DNA from: Euryarchaeota archaeon UBA242
GTDB taxonomy: Archaea; Thermoplasmatota; Poseidoniia; Poseidoniales; Poseidoniaceae
Length of the DNA: 16,660 nucleotides
Direction of reading: 5' to 3'
Assembly (NCBI GenBank): GCA_002499015.1
Contig: DAJY01000099.1
Location: forward strand, 1-16,660
Positions 1-7,769 of this stretch are shown here, in pieces (position 1 is the first letter of the stretch; every line of letters starts with the position of its first letter). Under the pieces are notes generated by a model, which did not search any database, was not told where the DNA came from, and saw only the letters and a list, made by a program, of their open reading frames with translations. A program made the position numbers and the translations under genes.

Positions 1-3000
1 GGTGGTACACTCGTTACAGGGGCTGGTATAGGTAGTTGTAATGGCGGCAATGACGGTAAAGTTGGTAATTGCTTAGATGGTAGTTGTCCCAATGGTGGAA
101 GTCCTGCAGGAGGTAATCCAGATGGTAATGAGCCCATTGACATATTTGCAGATGGAGGAAGTCCTATTGGAACTTGCTTTTTCTCCTTTGGAATTATGAT
201 TGATTGAGCTAGTGCTGCAGCGATTTCATCACCTGTAACTTCGCCACTTGTTAGTTTATTTACTGCACCACCGAGATCAAAAGCCTCTTCTCGGCGAACA
301 CCAAGATGATCTGGATTGGCATGGGCATCAGGAGATACTAAATCCTCACCAGAATCTGATAATTCACCACTCTTCTTCATTTTCCTTGCATAAATTACAG
401 CCACAATAACAAGAACTGCAATCAATGGCATTGAAAGCCATAATGGTAATAAATTGAGCAAACCACCATTTCCAGTACCTGCTTGAACGCTTGATTCGAT
501 AATCAATTGTCCTACTGCTGTGCCCTGTACCGTTAGATTCAAGGTCACCATTACACGTTTGGAAGTAGCATCTTGGTCAGGAGTCATTGATACTTTAACT
601 GTGACCGATTCACCAATAGCTAAGTTTTGAATCGTTTGTGGTGAGAAACTAACAGTCCAATCTCCACGAGTTAATCCGTCCTTATCTAGCAAATCAATCG
701 ACATATCCCCACTAATAGGTACATTACCATCATTTCTGATTATGATGTTTTGACTAGTTGTTTGTTCTCTCGTGACACCGATAAATAGATTCTTAGAATC
801 ATCTTCAACTGAAATATTAGCGTATACAGATTCCAATACTGCGACATCTATTCGCACCGAATCCTCTACAACCCTTCCAGCGTTAGTTGCTGAAACTGAA
901 ACTAAGAGGTTAAATGCAGAATTGGTAACTGGAGAATTGGCAGGCGGGACAAACCCTAAGCGGATCGTTTTGATTTCTCTTGGTTCAAGCCATAGTGTTG
1001 GGTTTGCATAGCCTACGACCCAACCATCCGGTGCCAATCCATGGCTCCAATTGAGCGCTAATCCTGTGTTTCCAGTATTTTCAACTTCAAATTCTCCGAA
1101 TGAAAATTCAGAACGGATACTCGTTTCAATTATCCCTGATGCTGGTGCTCTTAGTTCGATACCTAATTCATCCCCTACGGTTAATGAGGTCGTATTAGAT
1201 CTGAAATCTTGAGCAGTTCTTTCGGTCCTAATTGTGTAGGAATTGTAATCATCTTCAACCGCCACGACTGGAACTCCAAGAATAAAGTGTACCACTTTAA
1301 TTTGCCCAGGTGTTAAAGAAAGCGAAACTTCCCTAGAATCACTTTGCTGATCAATACTTACTTGTATAGCCCACATTGGGTCTGCAGGTTGAATTGATAC
1401 ATCTAGGTCAATATCTAAATTTCCTGTATTTTCAATAGTTAGATTCAAATGAATTTGTTGACCACCATCTACCGCGATATTCTTCGCAATAGCACTCGGT
1501 CCAATTGGACCGAAATCATCGTTTAAATCTGTCTTGAAATTACGCTGAGGCAGTACCTCAACTATGACCACTTCTGTATGGTTCATGGATGGATCAGTCA
1601 AAGAAGTTACCCAACAAGTGACTGTGTCTGTAGAGCCTGCCAGAGGTAGACCCTGTGCAACTGGTGGTACGAGAATTCTTATTGGCATTGGTAAATATTC
1701 TCTAATATCCAATGGTTCAAATTGTAAAGAAGAGGAGTTGGAACCTCCTAGCATTACTTGCCATCTATTTTCGGATACGCAATCCACTTGATATTGAGAA
1801 GGGGCATTTCCTGTATTCATTACAGAGATTGAAAAGGCTGTTGATTCACCAGGTTCTGCCATTAAACCATTAGTCCCTGCTGCGACTACATTGACGTCAT
1901 CAATTGTGTCAATAGTGATTGTTAATCGCTGGGTATGAGCCACTGTTGGTTGACTTTGATAACTAACTGTAACATCAACAACGAATACTCCAGATCTAGC
2001 ATACCTTGGTTCATCCATATCTTCTAAGTCAGCCGAATCATCTTCAAGATGAAGAATGACTGTTGTGTTATCTCCTGCAGTACCTTGACCAGTTAACAGA
2101 TAGGGTCCAATCACCGACAATGATTTTGACCATATATCGGTAGGCGGCAATAATAAATCAGGCCGTTGAAGGTCTGGCATTTGCACATTTGTAACATAGA
2201 TAGAGACACTTTGATTGCCTGTTCCTTCGTGTAAAATTGTCAAAGGAATGTCTATTCCAGTCTCATTGGCAACATCAAAATTACGCAATGCAGAATTTTC
2301 TCTTGCTTCGCTAGTAGTAGGAACTGTTCCATCAAGATTATTTGCTATTACTCGTACACCCAATGCCATCACTTCGATATCCTCAAGCCAAATATTGTTG
2401 TCAGTACCCAAATTTGCGTCATTCATTTCACTAACTTGGTTATTGGTATCTAGACTCAATTTTAATTGATGTATACCTGTGGTTGCGAATGAATGATAAA
2501 TAGAAATTGATGCCAACTCCCCCGGACCTAATTGGGATGTGTCAGCCTCATAAAGAACTGTTTGAGTTGTTAAATCCTCAAGAATTACATGCATTGCACC
2601 TGCATTGATTGTACCTTGGTTATTCCAAGCAATTCGAAGTGCTACTAGATCATTCTTGAGAGGATTGGTTGAAGAAGTTACGATACTACCATCAAATGTT
2701 GTATAATCTGCCATTGGATTAGGGGTTGCTTTGGTACTCATTACTAAGCCAAATTCCTGTGAAGTACCACCTCTGTGCATTACTTTGACCAACCATTGAC
2801 CAGAATTTGAGAATGTGCCTGCTGCAATTTTTATCCTCTCAACATTGTTAACATCATCTGCTTGGCCACCACTTTGAGTGAAACCATTGCTGAATACGTT
2901 GCCAAGCCATTCGTTGCCAGATGGGTCAACAAGAATTAAATCAAGGTCATTTACGAGACGGGATTCCGTTTGAGGTGCATTTGCACTACCTGCTTCATCA

Positions 3001-4907
3001 GCCCATACCAAAGTAATATCAATTCCATAACTTGGGTCTAGATCGAATGCATATAGTAGTCCATAACCAGCATTAATCTCACTATTATGATCAAAATAAT
3101 TATCGAGAACTGTGCTTCCATCCATTGGCAATACTGTATTTTCAAGGTTTATTTGCCCCCAACCTTCAGCATAATTAGGAATATCAGCAGCACCTAAATC
3201 CACAGCCCCATTGATTACTGCTGCCTTGACCAGGGAGCCGGAAGGTGCATTAATTCCGATTTCTTCACGGATAAATTGTCTAGTGAGAGCGCTAACCCCT
3301 CCTGCAACAGCGGCAGCTTGACTTGACCCTGAAACAGACATATACAGTGATTCACCATTTCCATGAGTTCCTGTAGCACATACATTACCAGCGGGATATT
3401 TCGCTTCTTCTGCACGGCCAGAACATAATTCCATACCCGGTGCAACTACATCCGGTTTGATTCTACCATCAAGACTAGGTCCGAGTGAGGAAATTACGTC
3501 CACACTACCTATTGCTGCAGTACCGCCGGAACCAGTAGTTGAGACTCCCACAGCGAGAACATTCTTTGCGGTCGCAGGTGCTGTTACTTGACTCGCACCA
3601 CTTGAACCTCTATCGCCTACAGAAAAGACTGGCATCATTGCAGGCTTATCCACGACCAAGATATCTACCGAACGTGAATCTGCTGTATATTGACCGTAAT
3701 TTCCATTCGACCCCCAAGCATTGACTACAATTCTTGCAGTCATCTGTTCAGCGTCCTTTAGCATATTATAAATTGAGCCTTGGCGGCCGAATACTCCAGT
3801 AGCGTCATGCTCTAAAGCATAGAAAACAATATCTGCACCTGGTGCTATACCCTTTGCTGCTGAATCACCGCTTCCATCACCAGCAACTGTCAGAGCGATG
3901 TGTGTTCCGTGTCCAGTATTGGTATCAGCAGGAGATGGGTCGAGACCAAATTGTGTGTATACTCCAATCACTCTTCCAGTGATATCGGGATGGTCTCTGT
4001 CAAGTCCTGTATCCGTTATTGCGATCATCTCACCTGAACCATCGAGGGTGAATGTTGCGTTATTTGACACACCTAGTACGCCAGATACTGCACCTGCTAC
4101 AGCATTATGTAATTCGAATTCATAACTCGGCTCTTGCCAAATTACTCGCCCATCAAAGGCGATTTGCTTGATAACAGTTGCGACATTATCACTTGCAATA
4201 TTAACTTCACAAATACCAATTCCACACCATGCAGATTCGGCACCGTATGAGACTATATCTCTTGCTAGAGTACTCAAACCTGCAACTGCCAAATCAGAGG
4301 CAGGAACGATTGCTATCTTTGACGAAAACTGTGGATTATCAAGAATCAGTGGAGATATCCTCATTGCAGGATGCTCAACACCAGCCCAGCGAATTCTAGA
4401 GTCCTGTTGTAAATCTGTTAGCGTAACTCCAAATTGTGGTAGACGAATTAACCAACCTTCATCCGAAATAAAATCAAGAATTGTAAAATCATAATCATTT
4501 GATAATGATTCAAGAACTGTTCCATCATGTGAAAATAATTGAATAATTGCTAAACCTGTCACCAAGTTGTCATCATAGCGTAATAAATTAGAATCTAGAA
4601 GTGGCAATTGCTCACTGAGTGGGTCGAATGACCCAATTGCTAAATTGAGTATTCCAGTTGAAGGATTGATGTTTGATTCAATCGATTGTGGAGTGACCAT
4701 TTGATTCCAATGGTCAGCAGCCAGTTGTAATTTTTGTTCTTCATTCAAGGTGGATAAGAAATTCTGTTGTGGACTCGTCAATGCAAAACTCTTATCGGTA
4801 ATTATTTCAGAATCACCTTGTGAAGTCGGATTATTTGCCAGTACGGGAGAAACAGATGTTAGCAACAACAATGCTAGCATTAGTATGGCATTGCGAGAGG
4901 ACATCAT
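1..4907 (-). CDS. Giant secreted, membrane-anchored S8 (subtilisin-like) serine peptidase, 3' end beyond window
   Basis: The frame is open from ATG at 4907 to the left edge (about 1635 codons, no stop seen), so the C-terminus is missing. The next upstream in-frame stop is at 4956-4958 with no start codon between; a second ATG follows directly. Residues 1-24 form a signal peptide ending VLA/NN. A pro-region precedes an S8 domain with Asp299 (ITDTGLD), His333 (GHGTH) and Ser529 (SGSSQA). The usual oxyanion Asn is replaced by Asp432 (SVGDRG). After the catalytic domain come a CARDB-like module (about 730-835) and at least four NEW3-like Ig modules with N-T/D-G-N signatures near residues 1030, 1158, 1278 and 1391. 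A transmembrane helix spans about 1483-1506, followed by basic residues and a Pro/Leu-rich cytoplasmic tail. The inferred role is degradation of protein outside the cell while anchored to the surface. It lies downstream of gap on the same strand. Family assignment is firm; substrate is unknown. Confidence 0.93.
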   Translation of the reverse strand, partial: MMSSRNAILMLALLLLTSVSPVLANNPTSQGDSEIITDKSFALTSPQQNFLSTLNEEQKLQLAADHWNQMVTPQSIESNINPSTGILNLAIGSFDPLSEQLPLLDSNLLRYDDNLVTGLAIIQLFSHDGTVLESLSNDYDFTILDFISDEGWLIRLPQFGVTLTDLQQDSRIRWAGVEHPAMRISPLILDNPQFSSKIAIVPASDLAVAGLSTLARDIVSYGAESAWCGIGICEVNIASDNVATVIKQIAFDGRVIWQEPSYEFELHNAVAGAVSGVLGVSNNATFTLDGSGEMIAITDTGLDRDHPDITGRVIGVYTQFGLDPSPADTNTGHGTHIALTVAGDGSGDSAAKGIAPGADIVFYALEHDATGVFGRQGSIYNMLKDAEQMTARIVVNAWGSNGNYGQYTADSRSVDILVVDKPAMMPVFSVGDRGSSGASQVTAPATAKNVLAVGVSTTGSGGTAAIGSVDVISSLGPSLDGRIKPDVVAPGMELCSGRAEEAKYPAGNVCATGTHGNGESLYMSVSGSSQAAAVAGGVSALTRQFIREEIGINAPSGSLVKAAVINGAVDLGAADIPNYAEGWGQINLENTVLPMDGSTVLDNYFDHNSEINAGYGLLYAFDLDPSYGIDITLVWADEAGSANAPQTESRLVNDLDLILVDPSGNEWLGNVFSNGFTQSGGQADDVNNVERIKIAAGTFSNSGQWLVKVMHRGGTSQEFGLVMSTKATPNPMADYTTFDGSIVTSSTNPLKNDLVALRIAWNNQGTINAGAMHVILEDLTTQTVLYEADTSQLGPGELASISIYHSFATTGIHQLKLSLDTNNQVSEMNDANLGTDNNIWLEDIEVMALGVRVIANNLDGTVPTTSEARENSALRNFDVANETGIDIPLTILHEGTGNQSVSIYVTNVQMPDLQRPDLLLPPTDIWSKSLSVIGPYLLTGQGTAGDNTTVILHLEDDSADLEDMDEPRYARSGVFVVDVTVSYQSQPTVAHTQRLTITIDTIDDVNVVAAGTNGLMAEPGESTAFSISVMNTGNAPSQYQVDCVSENRWQVMLGGSNSSSLQFEPLDIREYLPMPIRILVPPVAQGLPLAGSTDTVTCWVTSLTDPSMNHTEVVIVEVLPQRNFKTDLNDDFGPIGPSAIAKNIAVDGGQQIHLNLTIENTGNLDIDLDVSIQPADPMWAIQVSIDQQSDSREVSLSLTPGQIKVVHFILGVPVVAVEDDYNSYTIRTERTAQDFRSNTTSLTVGDELGIELRAPASGIIETSIRSEFSFGEFEVENTGNTGLALNWSHGLAPDGWVVGYANPTLWLEPREIKTIRLGFVPPANSPVTNSAFNLLVSVSATNAGRVVEDSVRIDVAVLESVYANISVEDDSKNLFIGVTREQTTSQNIIIRNDGNVPISGDMSIDLLDKDGLTRGDWTVSFSPQTIQNLAIGESVTVKVSMTPDQDATSKRVMVTLNLTVQGTAVGQLIIESSVQAGTGNGGLLNLLPLWLSMPLIAVLVIVAVIYARKMKKSGELSDSGEDLVSPDAHANPDHLGVRREEAFDLGGAVNKLTSGEVTGDEIAAALAQSIIIPKEKKQVPIGLPPSANMSMGSLPSGLPPAGLPPLGQLPSKQLPTLPSLPPLQLPIPAPVTSVP

Positions 4908-4962
4908 ATCTCTCGCGAAGTTCGTACCGCTTTTGAATGCGCTCCTTGACTGTTTTCAATTG

Positions 4963-4979
4963 TTCCTCCTACGGAGGAA
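4963..4979 (-). terminator. Perfect 7-bp hairpin directly after the gap stop codon
   Basis: On the minus strand TTCCTCC, loop GTA, GGAGGAA follows immediately after the gap TGA. There is no U-tract, so it is not a classical intrinsic terminator. It could be a 3'-end stabiliser, a processing site, or a structure hiding the SD-like GGAGGAA. The peptidase ATG is 55 nt further on, too far for that GGAGG to serve it directly. Confidence 0.4.
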
Positions 4980-6017
4980 TCAAATGTTGTTATATCGCGA
5001 AATTGCTGCGTCGGTTTTTGCAACGCTTGCTTTCCAATCTGCCTCAGTCCCCATCAGGGCTCTAATCGCATCAACATTCTCAGGAATAACATCGGATTCT
5101 TGGTGAATCGCTTGGAAATAATAGAGGGTATTTTTATCTAATTTAACACCATCTTCCCATACAAAAATTTCATGTAAATCGCCCCATTTACGACCGATAT
5201 CTCTAGCAAATTCCATCACTTCAGCTGTTGTTGAAATACCAGTTTGTGCCCCATTCATTACAATTATCCTTGGAGAGTTCTTCCACATCTCAATAACCGA
5301 TTCGGTTGTAAGGCCGTGTCCTTCTGGAAGTGTTGCCACAATTGAATGGCAATGCATTAGTGTCGTAGGTACTGCAACCGCCATCGAATTGATTTCAATT
5401 TCGGGTTTAACGGTCATTACATCGGGACCATGATGAGATGGAACTTGTAGTACAGGTTTGATAGCATTTATCGGACCGTTGTTGGAATCACCAGGATCTG
5501 CTGCACGTCTAATCATTGTGCACTCAACCTTGAGTTGCCCACAGTGATTGTAAAGAGGTACTAAGGTTCGCGATAAACCAGTTGTATTGCATGAAACTAC
5601 GCGAGTTCCATTGCAATTCAAATTAGCTAAATGATTCGCTGAAGAACTGTAAGACATCTCGGTCATTGCATGTTTTTCTCCACCCTGAAAAATCCACTTA
5701 ATTCCTGCAGCCTCGTACTTTTCCTTATTTGCAGCACCAACCTTTCCGGGTGAACAATCGACTACAACATCTGCAATTGCGAGCAATTCTTCTAACCCTC
5801 CATGGCATTCATATCCAGCATCAGCAAATGCTGCTATTTTTTCAGCATCATCATATGTGCAATAAATTGGAAAGTTTTTCCTTACGGCTAAATCGCAGCC
5901 AAATGCAGGACGGGTCTTCGTAACTCCTACAATCTCCATGTCATCCTGAGCGTCAACTGCATCTGCAACACGCTTACCGATGGTACCATAACCATTTATT
6001 GCAACTTTGATTACCAT
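4980..6017 (-). CDS. gap: Archaeal type II glyceraldehyde-3-phosphate dehydrogenase, phosphorylating
   Basis: Cytosolic enzyme that interconverts glyceraldehyde 3-phosphate and 1,3-bisphosphoglycerate with NAD(P); in heterotrophic archaea it often works in the gluconeogenic direction. The 345-aa length fits the archaeal family. The N-terminal Rossmann signature INGYGTIGKR covers residues 7-16. The catalytic Cys is C143 in SCNTTGLSR. The archaeal block RRAADPGDSNNGPINAI and the following SHHGPDV are present. The start ATG at 6017 gives the canonical MVIKVAINGYG beginning. It is divergent from the GXGXG gene and lies upstream of the S8 peptidase on the minus strand, 72 nt apart with a hairpin between them. 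Co-transcription of those two is possible but not shown. Confidence 0.96.
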   Translation of the reverse strand: MVIKVAINGYGTIGKRVADAVDAQDDMEIVGVTKTRPAFGCDLAVRKNFPIYCTYDDAEKIAAFADAGYECHGGLEELLAIADVVVDCSPGKVGAANKEKYEAAGIKWIFQGGEKHAMTEMSYSSSANHLANLNCNGTRVVSCNTTGLSRTLVPLYNHCGQLKVECTMIRRAADPGDSNNGPINAIKPVLQVPSHHGPDVMTVKPEIEINSMAVAVPTTLMHCHSIVATLPEGHGLTTESVIEMWKNSPRIIVMNGAQTGISTTAEVMEFARDIGRKWGDLHEIFVWEDGVKLDKNTLYYFQAIHQESDVIPENVDAIRALMGTEADWKASVAKTDAAISRYNNI

Positions 6018-6161
6018 AGTGTTCCCTATTTGCTTTGCCTATGCGCCCCCTCAATAAACAATGCGCTTGAAGGCATCTAATTATTGGCATGAGTTATAAA
6101 TTGTGTTCAAAATAATGTAGATAAAACCTATGCCTCAAGTGCCCTCCCTAAGGGAGGATAT
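6018..6161. promoter_or_regulatory. Divergent promoter region between gap and the GXGXG gene
   Basis: This 144-bp spacer separates divergent genes. For the plus strand, TTATAAAT at 6094-6101 is a good archaeal TATA box and predicts transcription starting near 6122-6125. For gap the best candidate is the A/T-rich TTGTTTATTGAG (6060-6049 on the minus strand), which would leave a short leader. The hexamer ATGCGC occurs twice (about 6040 and 6061), but I cannot assign it a role. Confidence 0.55.
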
Positions 6162-6165
6162 TTGA
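6130..6165 (+). promoter_or_regulatory. Structured leader with possible 11-codon upstream ORF and hairpin holding the SD
   Basis: Downstream of the predicted transcription start, CCTCCC (6143-6148), loop TAA, GGGAGG (6152-6157) form a perfect 6-bp hairpin. The right arm is the only strong SD for the TTG start at 6162, four bases away. An ATG at 6130, about 6 nt from the predicted transcription start, opens an 11-codon frame (MPQVPSLREDI) whose TGA (6163-6165) overlaps that TTG. The layout suggests translational coupling or occlusion of the SD. It is an inference from layout only. Confidence 0.35.
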
Positions 6166-7769
6166 GCAGGTCATGCACACCGCAGGTTATGGCGGAAAGT
6201 ATTGAAGTCGTTGAAAGGTCAATCAACATCAATGACAAACTCGGACCGAAGTTACTTGCCGCTGCTGAACAAAATGCAATTCTTCGTATTGGATGGAACC
6301 CTGCAGGGGATAAAGTTCCCAAAAATGGTGAACTCGGGTTATGCCCTGCATTGCCAAAAGGTTCCAGAATGAGAGGTCTTGGAGTATTTGGTTCTTGGAT
6401 TGCTGCATATGGACAAGGTGGAGCATTTACTATCCAAGGAGATGCGGGATCATTCCTAGGTGCTGGTAATGATGGAAACACAATCCTGTGTGAAAGAATG
6501 GCAGGGAATCATGCTGGATATGCCATGAGAAATGGAAGAATTACAATTTTAGATGGTGTTGGAAACGATGCTGGGGCTCAGATGACTGGCGGTCTAATTG
6601 TAATCCGTGGCTCTACTGGTTCGAGAATCGGTGGTGGAATGTCTGATGGATTAATAGTCGTTCATGGCGATGTAGGTAGTGAACCTGGTTCTGGAATGAC
6701 CGGCGGACGTATTGTAATCAATGGAAGATGTCCTACTCCTCCAAGTGGAGTTTCTCTAAGACCACTGGCTGCAAAGGAAGTGAAAGAGATTAATGCACTT
6801 CTCGGTGAAGCTGATTTAGAGATACCTAAAGATGCAGTTTGCTTAACTCCAAGCCCAACATTAAATGTTGAAGGCAGAGGAGATATTGTTTCAAGTGGAG
6901 ATTTAACTGGAATAGGATTAGTTCCTTCCGATGACCATCAATTGGCAAATTATTCAGTAACAGACACAATTGCACTAATTGGTGAAAGAAAAGGAAAAAA
7001 TACACCAATCGCATTACCACTCCCTCTGCTACCCATTGTACCAAGTGGCAAGGATTTGTTTATTGACAAAAATGAAGACTCAATAGCATCGAACATACTA
7101 TCGCAACAGCCTTTCATCACTCTAGATTCTCCACGCCCAATCGATATAGTGATGATAAACTCGGAAAATTTACCAGATATGCCAAGATTACTATCCAATG
7201 CCGGAGGGATCGCTTTTGACCTTGATGATTTACCGGCGATGAATTCAGAAGAAATGGATGGTATGCTCGTTGCCACAACATATCTTGTCGGATATTCAGC
7301 ACCGGTCATATTTATCCAAGGATTGGGAAGAATTCAACCCCTACACGTTCGCAGTTCACACCACAACATAGACCTTGCAGTAACTCGTATTGAAGATGGT
7401 TCGGGCCTGCCAGAATATGCAGCATTACCATTGATTGGACGTTCTAGTAAAAGCCATCTTGAAGGAACTAATACGCAGGCAGGAATCCTGTTAGGTTTTT
7501 CTGCTGATGGTCATGACTTGGCGATATTGAAAGCCAGTGGAATCTCGGTTATCTGTTGTGAAGTACCAATGGTTGAAGCTACTGATTTAGCTAATTGGTT
7601 GAGTAGCATAAGTATTGACATTACCGCCATACTTCGCCGACTAGGTTTGTCCTCAATAGATGAGTTAAAGCGAACCCATCTACGTGCTTTGGACCATGAA
7701 ACTGCTGCGGTTAGCGGATTGCGCTTAGCCGGATATGAACGCCCATTGCCACATTGGTTCGCGAGGTGA
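6162..7769 (+). CDS. GXGXG beta-helix protein related to glutamate synthase / FwdC, with an extra C-terminal domain
   Basis: The N-terminal part (about residues 76-180 counted from the ATG at 6189) is a run of glycine-rich turns (GDAGSFLGAG, GGLIVIRGSTGSRIGGGMSDG, TGGRIVINGR). These are typical of the GXGXG beta-helix found at the C-terminus of glutamate synthase large subunits and in FwdC. The other ~300 residues are not clearly assignable. Their end (LRRLGLSSIDELKRTHLRAL, then AGYERPLPHW) resembles the tail of the glutamate synthase FMN barrel, but the flavin-binding and CPxG cysteine motifs are absent. A glutamate-synthase-like or scaffold role is therefore only a guess. Start: TTG 6162 follows GGGAGG by four bases; the ATG at 6189 (526 aa) is the alternative but has no SD. 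The stop TGA (7767-7769) lies within the SD for pheT, so the two genes are coupled. Confidence 0.8.
   Translation: MSRSCTPQVMAESIEVVERSININDKLGPKLLAAAEQNAILRIGWNPAGDKVPKNGELGLCPALPKGSRMRGLGVFGSWIAAYGQGGAFTIQGDAGSFLGAGNDGNTILCERMAGNHAGYAMRNGRITILDGVGNDAGAQMTGGLIVIRGSTGSRIGGGMSDGLIVVHGDVGSEPGSGMTGGRIVINGRCPTPPSGVSLRPLAAKEVKEINALLGEADLEIPKDAVCLTPSPTLNVEGRGDIVSSGDLTGIGLVPSDDHQLANYSVTDTIALIGERKGKNTPIALPLPLLPIVPSGKDLFIDKNEDSIASNILSQQPFITLDSPRPIDIVMINSENLPDMPRLLSNAGGIAFDLDDLPAMNSEEMDGMLVATTYLVGYSAPVIFIQGLGRIQPLHVRSSHHNIDLAVTRIEDGSGLPEYAALPLIGRSSKSHLEGTNTQAGILLGFSADGHDLAILKASGISVICCEVPMVEATDLANWLSSISIDITAILRRLGLSSIDELKRTHLRALDHETAAVSGLRLAGYERPLPHWFAR

Noticed and set aside
80..180. G-rich repeated units (e.g. 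GGAGGAAGTCC) as a DNA repeat or G-quadruplex element
   Set aside because: They are explained by codons for the LPP/LPS-rich tail of the minus-strand peptidase.
772..4494. Plus-strand open frames of 60-110 codons across the left region
   Set aside because: They are antisense to the continuous, domain-rich S8 peptidase frame on the minus strand and show no recognisable protein features.
6173..6205. ATG at 6173 as a start downstream of the SD
   Set aside because: It is out of frame with the GXGXG protein and closes after ten codons, and the spacing to GGGAGG is too long.
7766..7768. GTG overlapping the GXGXG stop (GTGA) as the pheT start
   Set aside because: It is not in the pheT reading frame; the overlap with the stop comes from the SD sequence GAGGTGAT.
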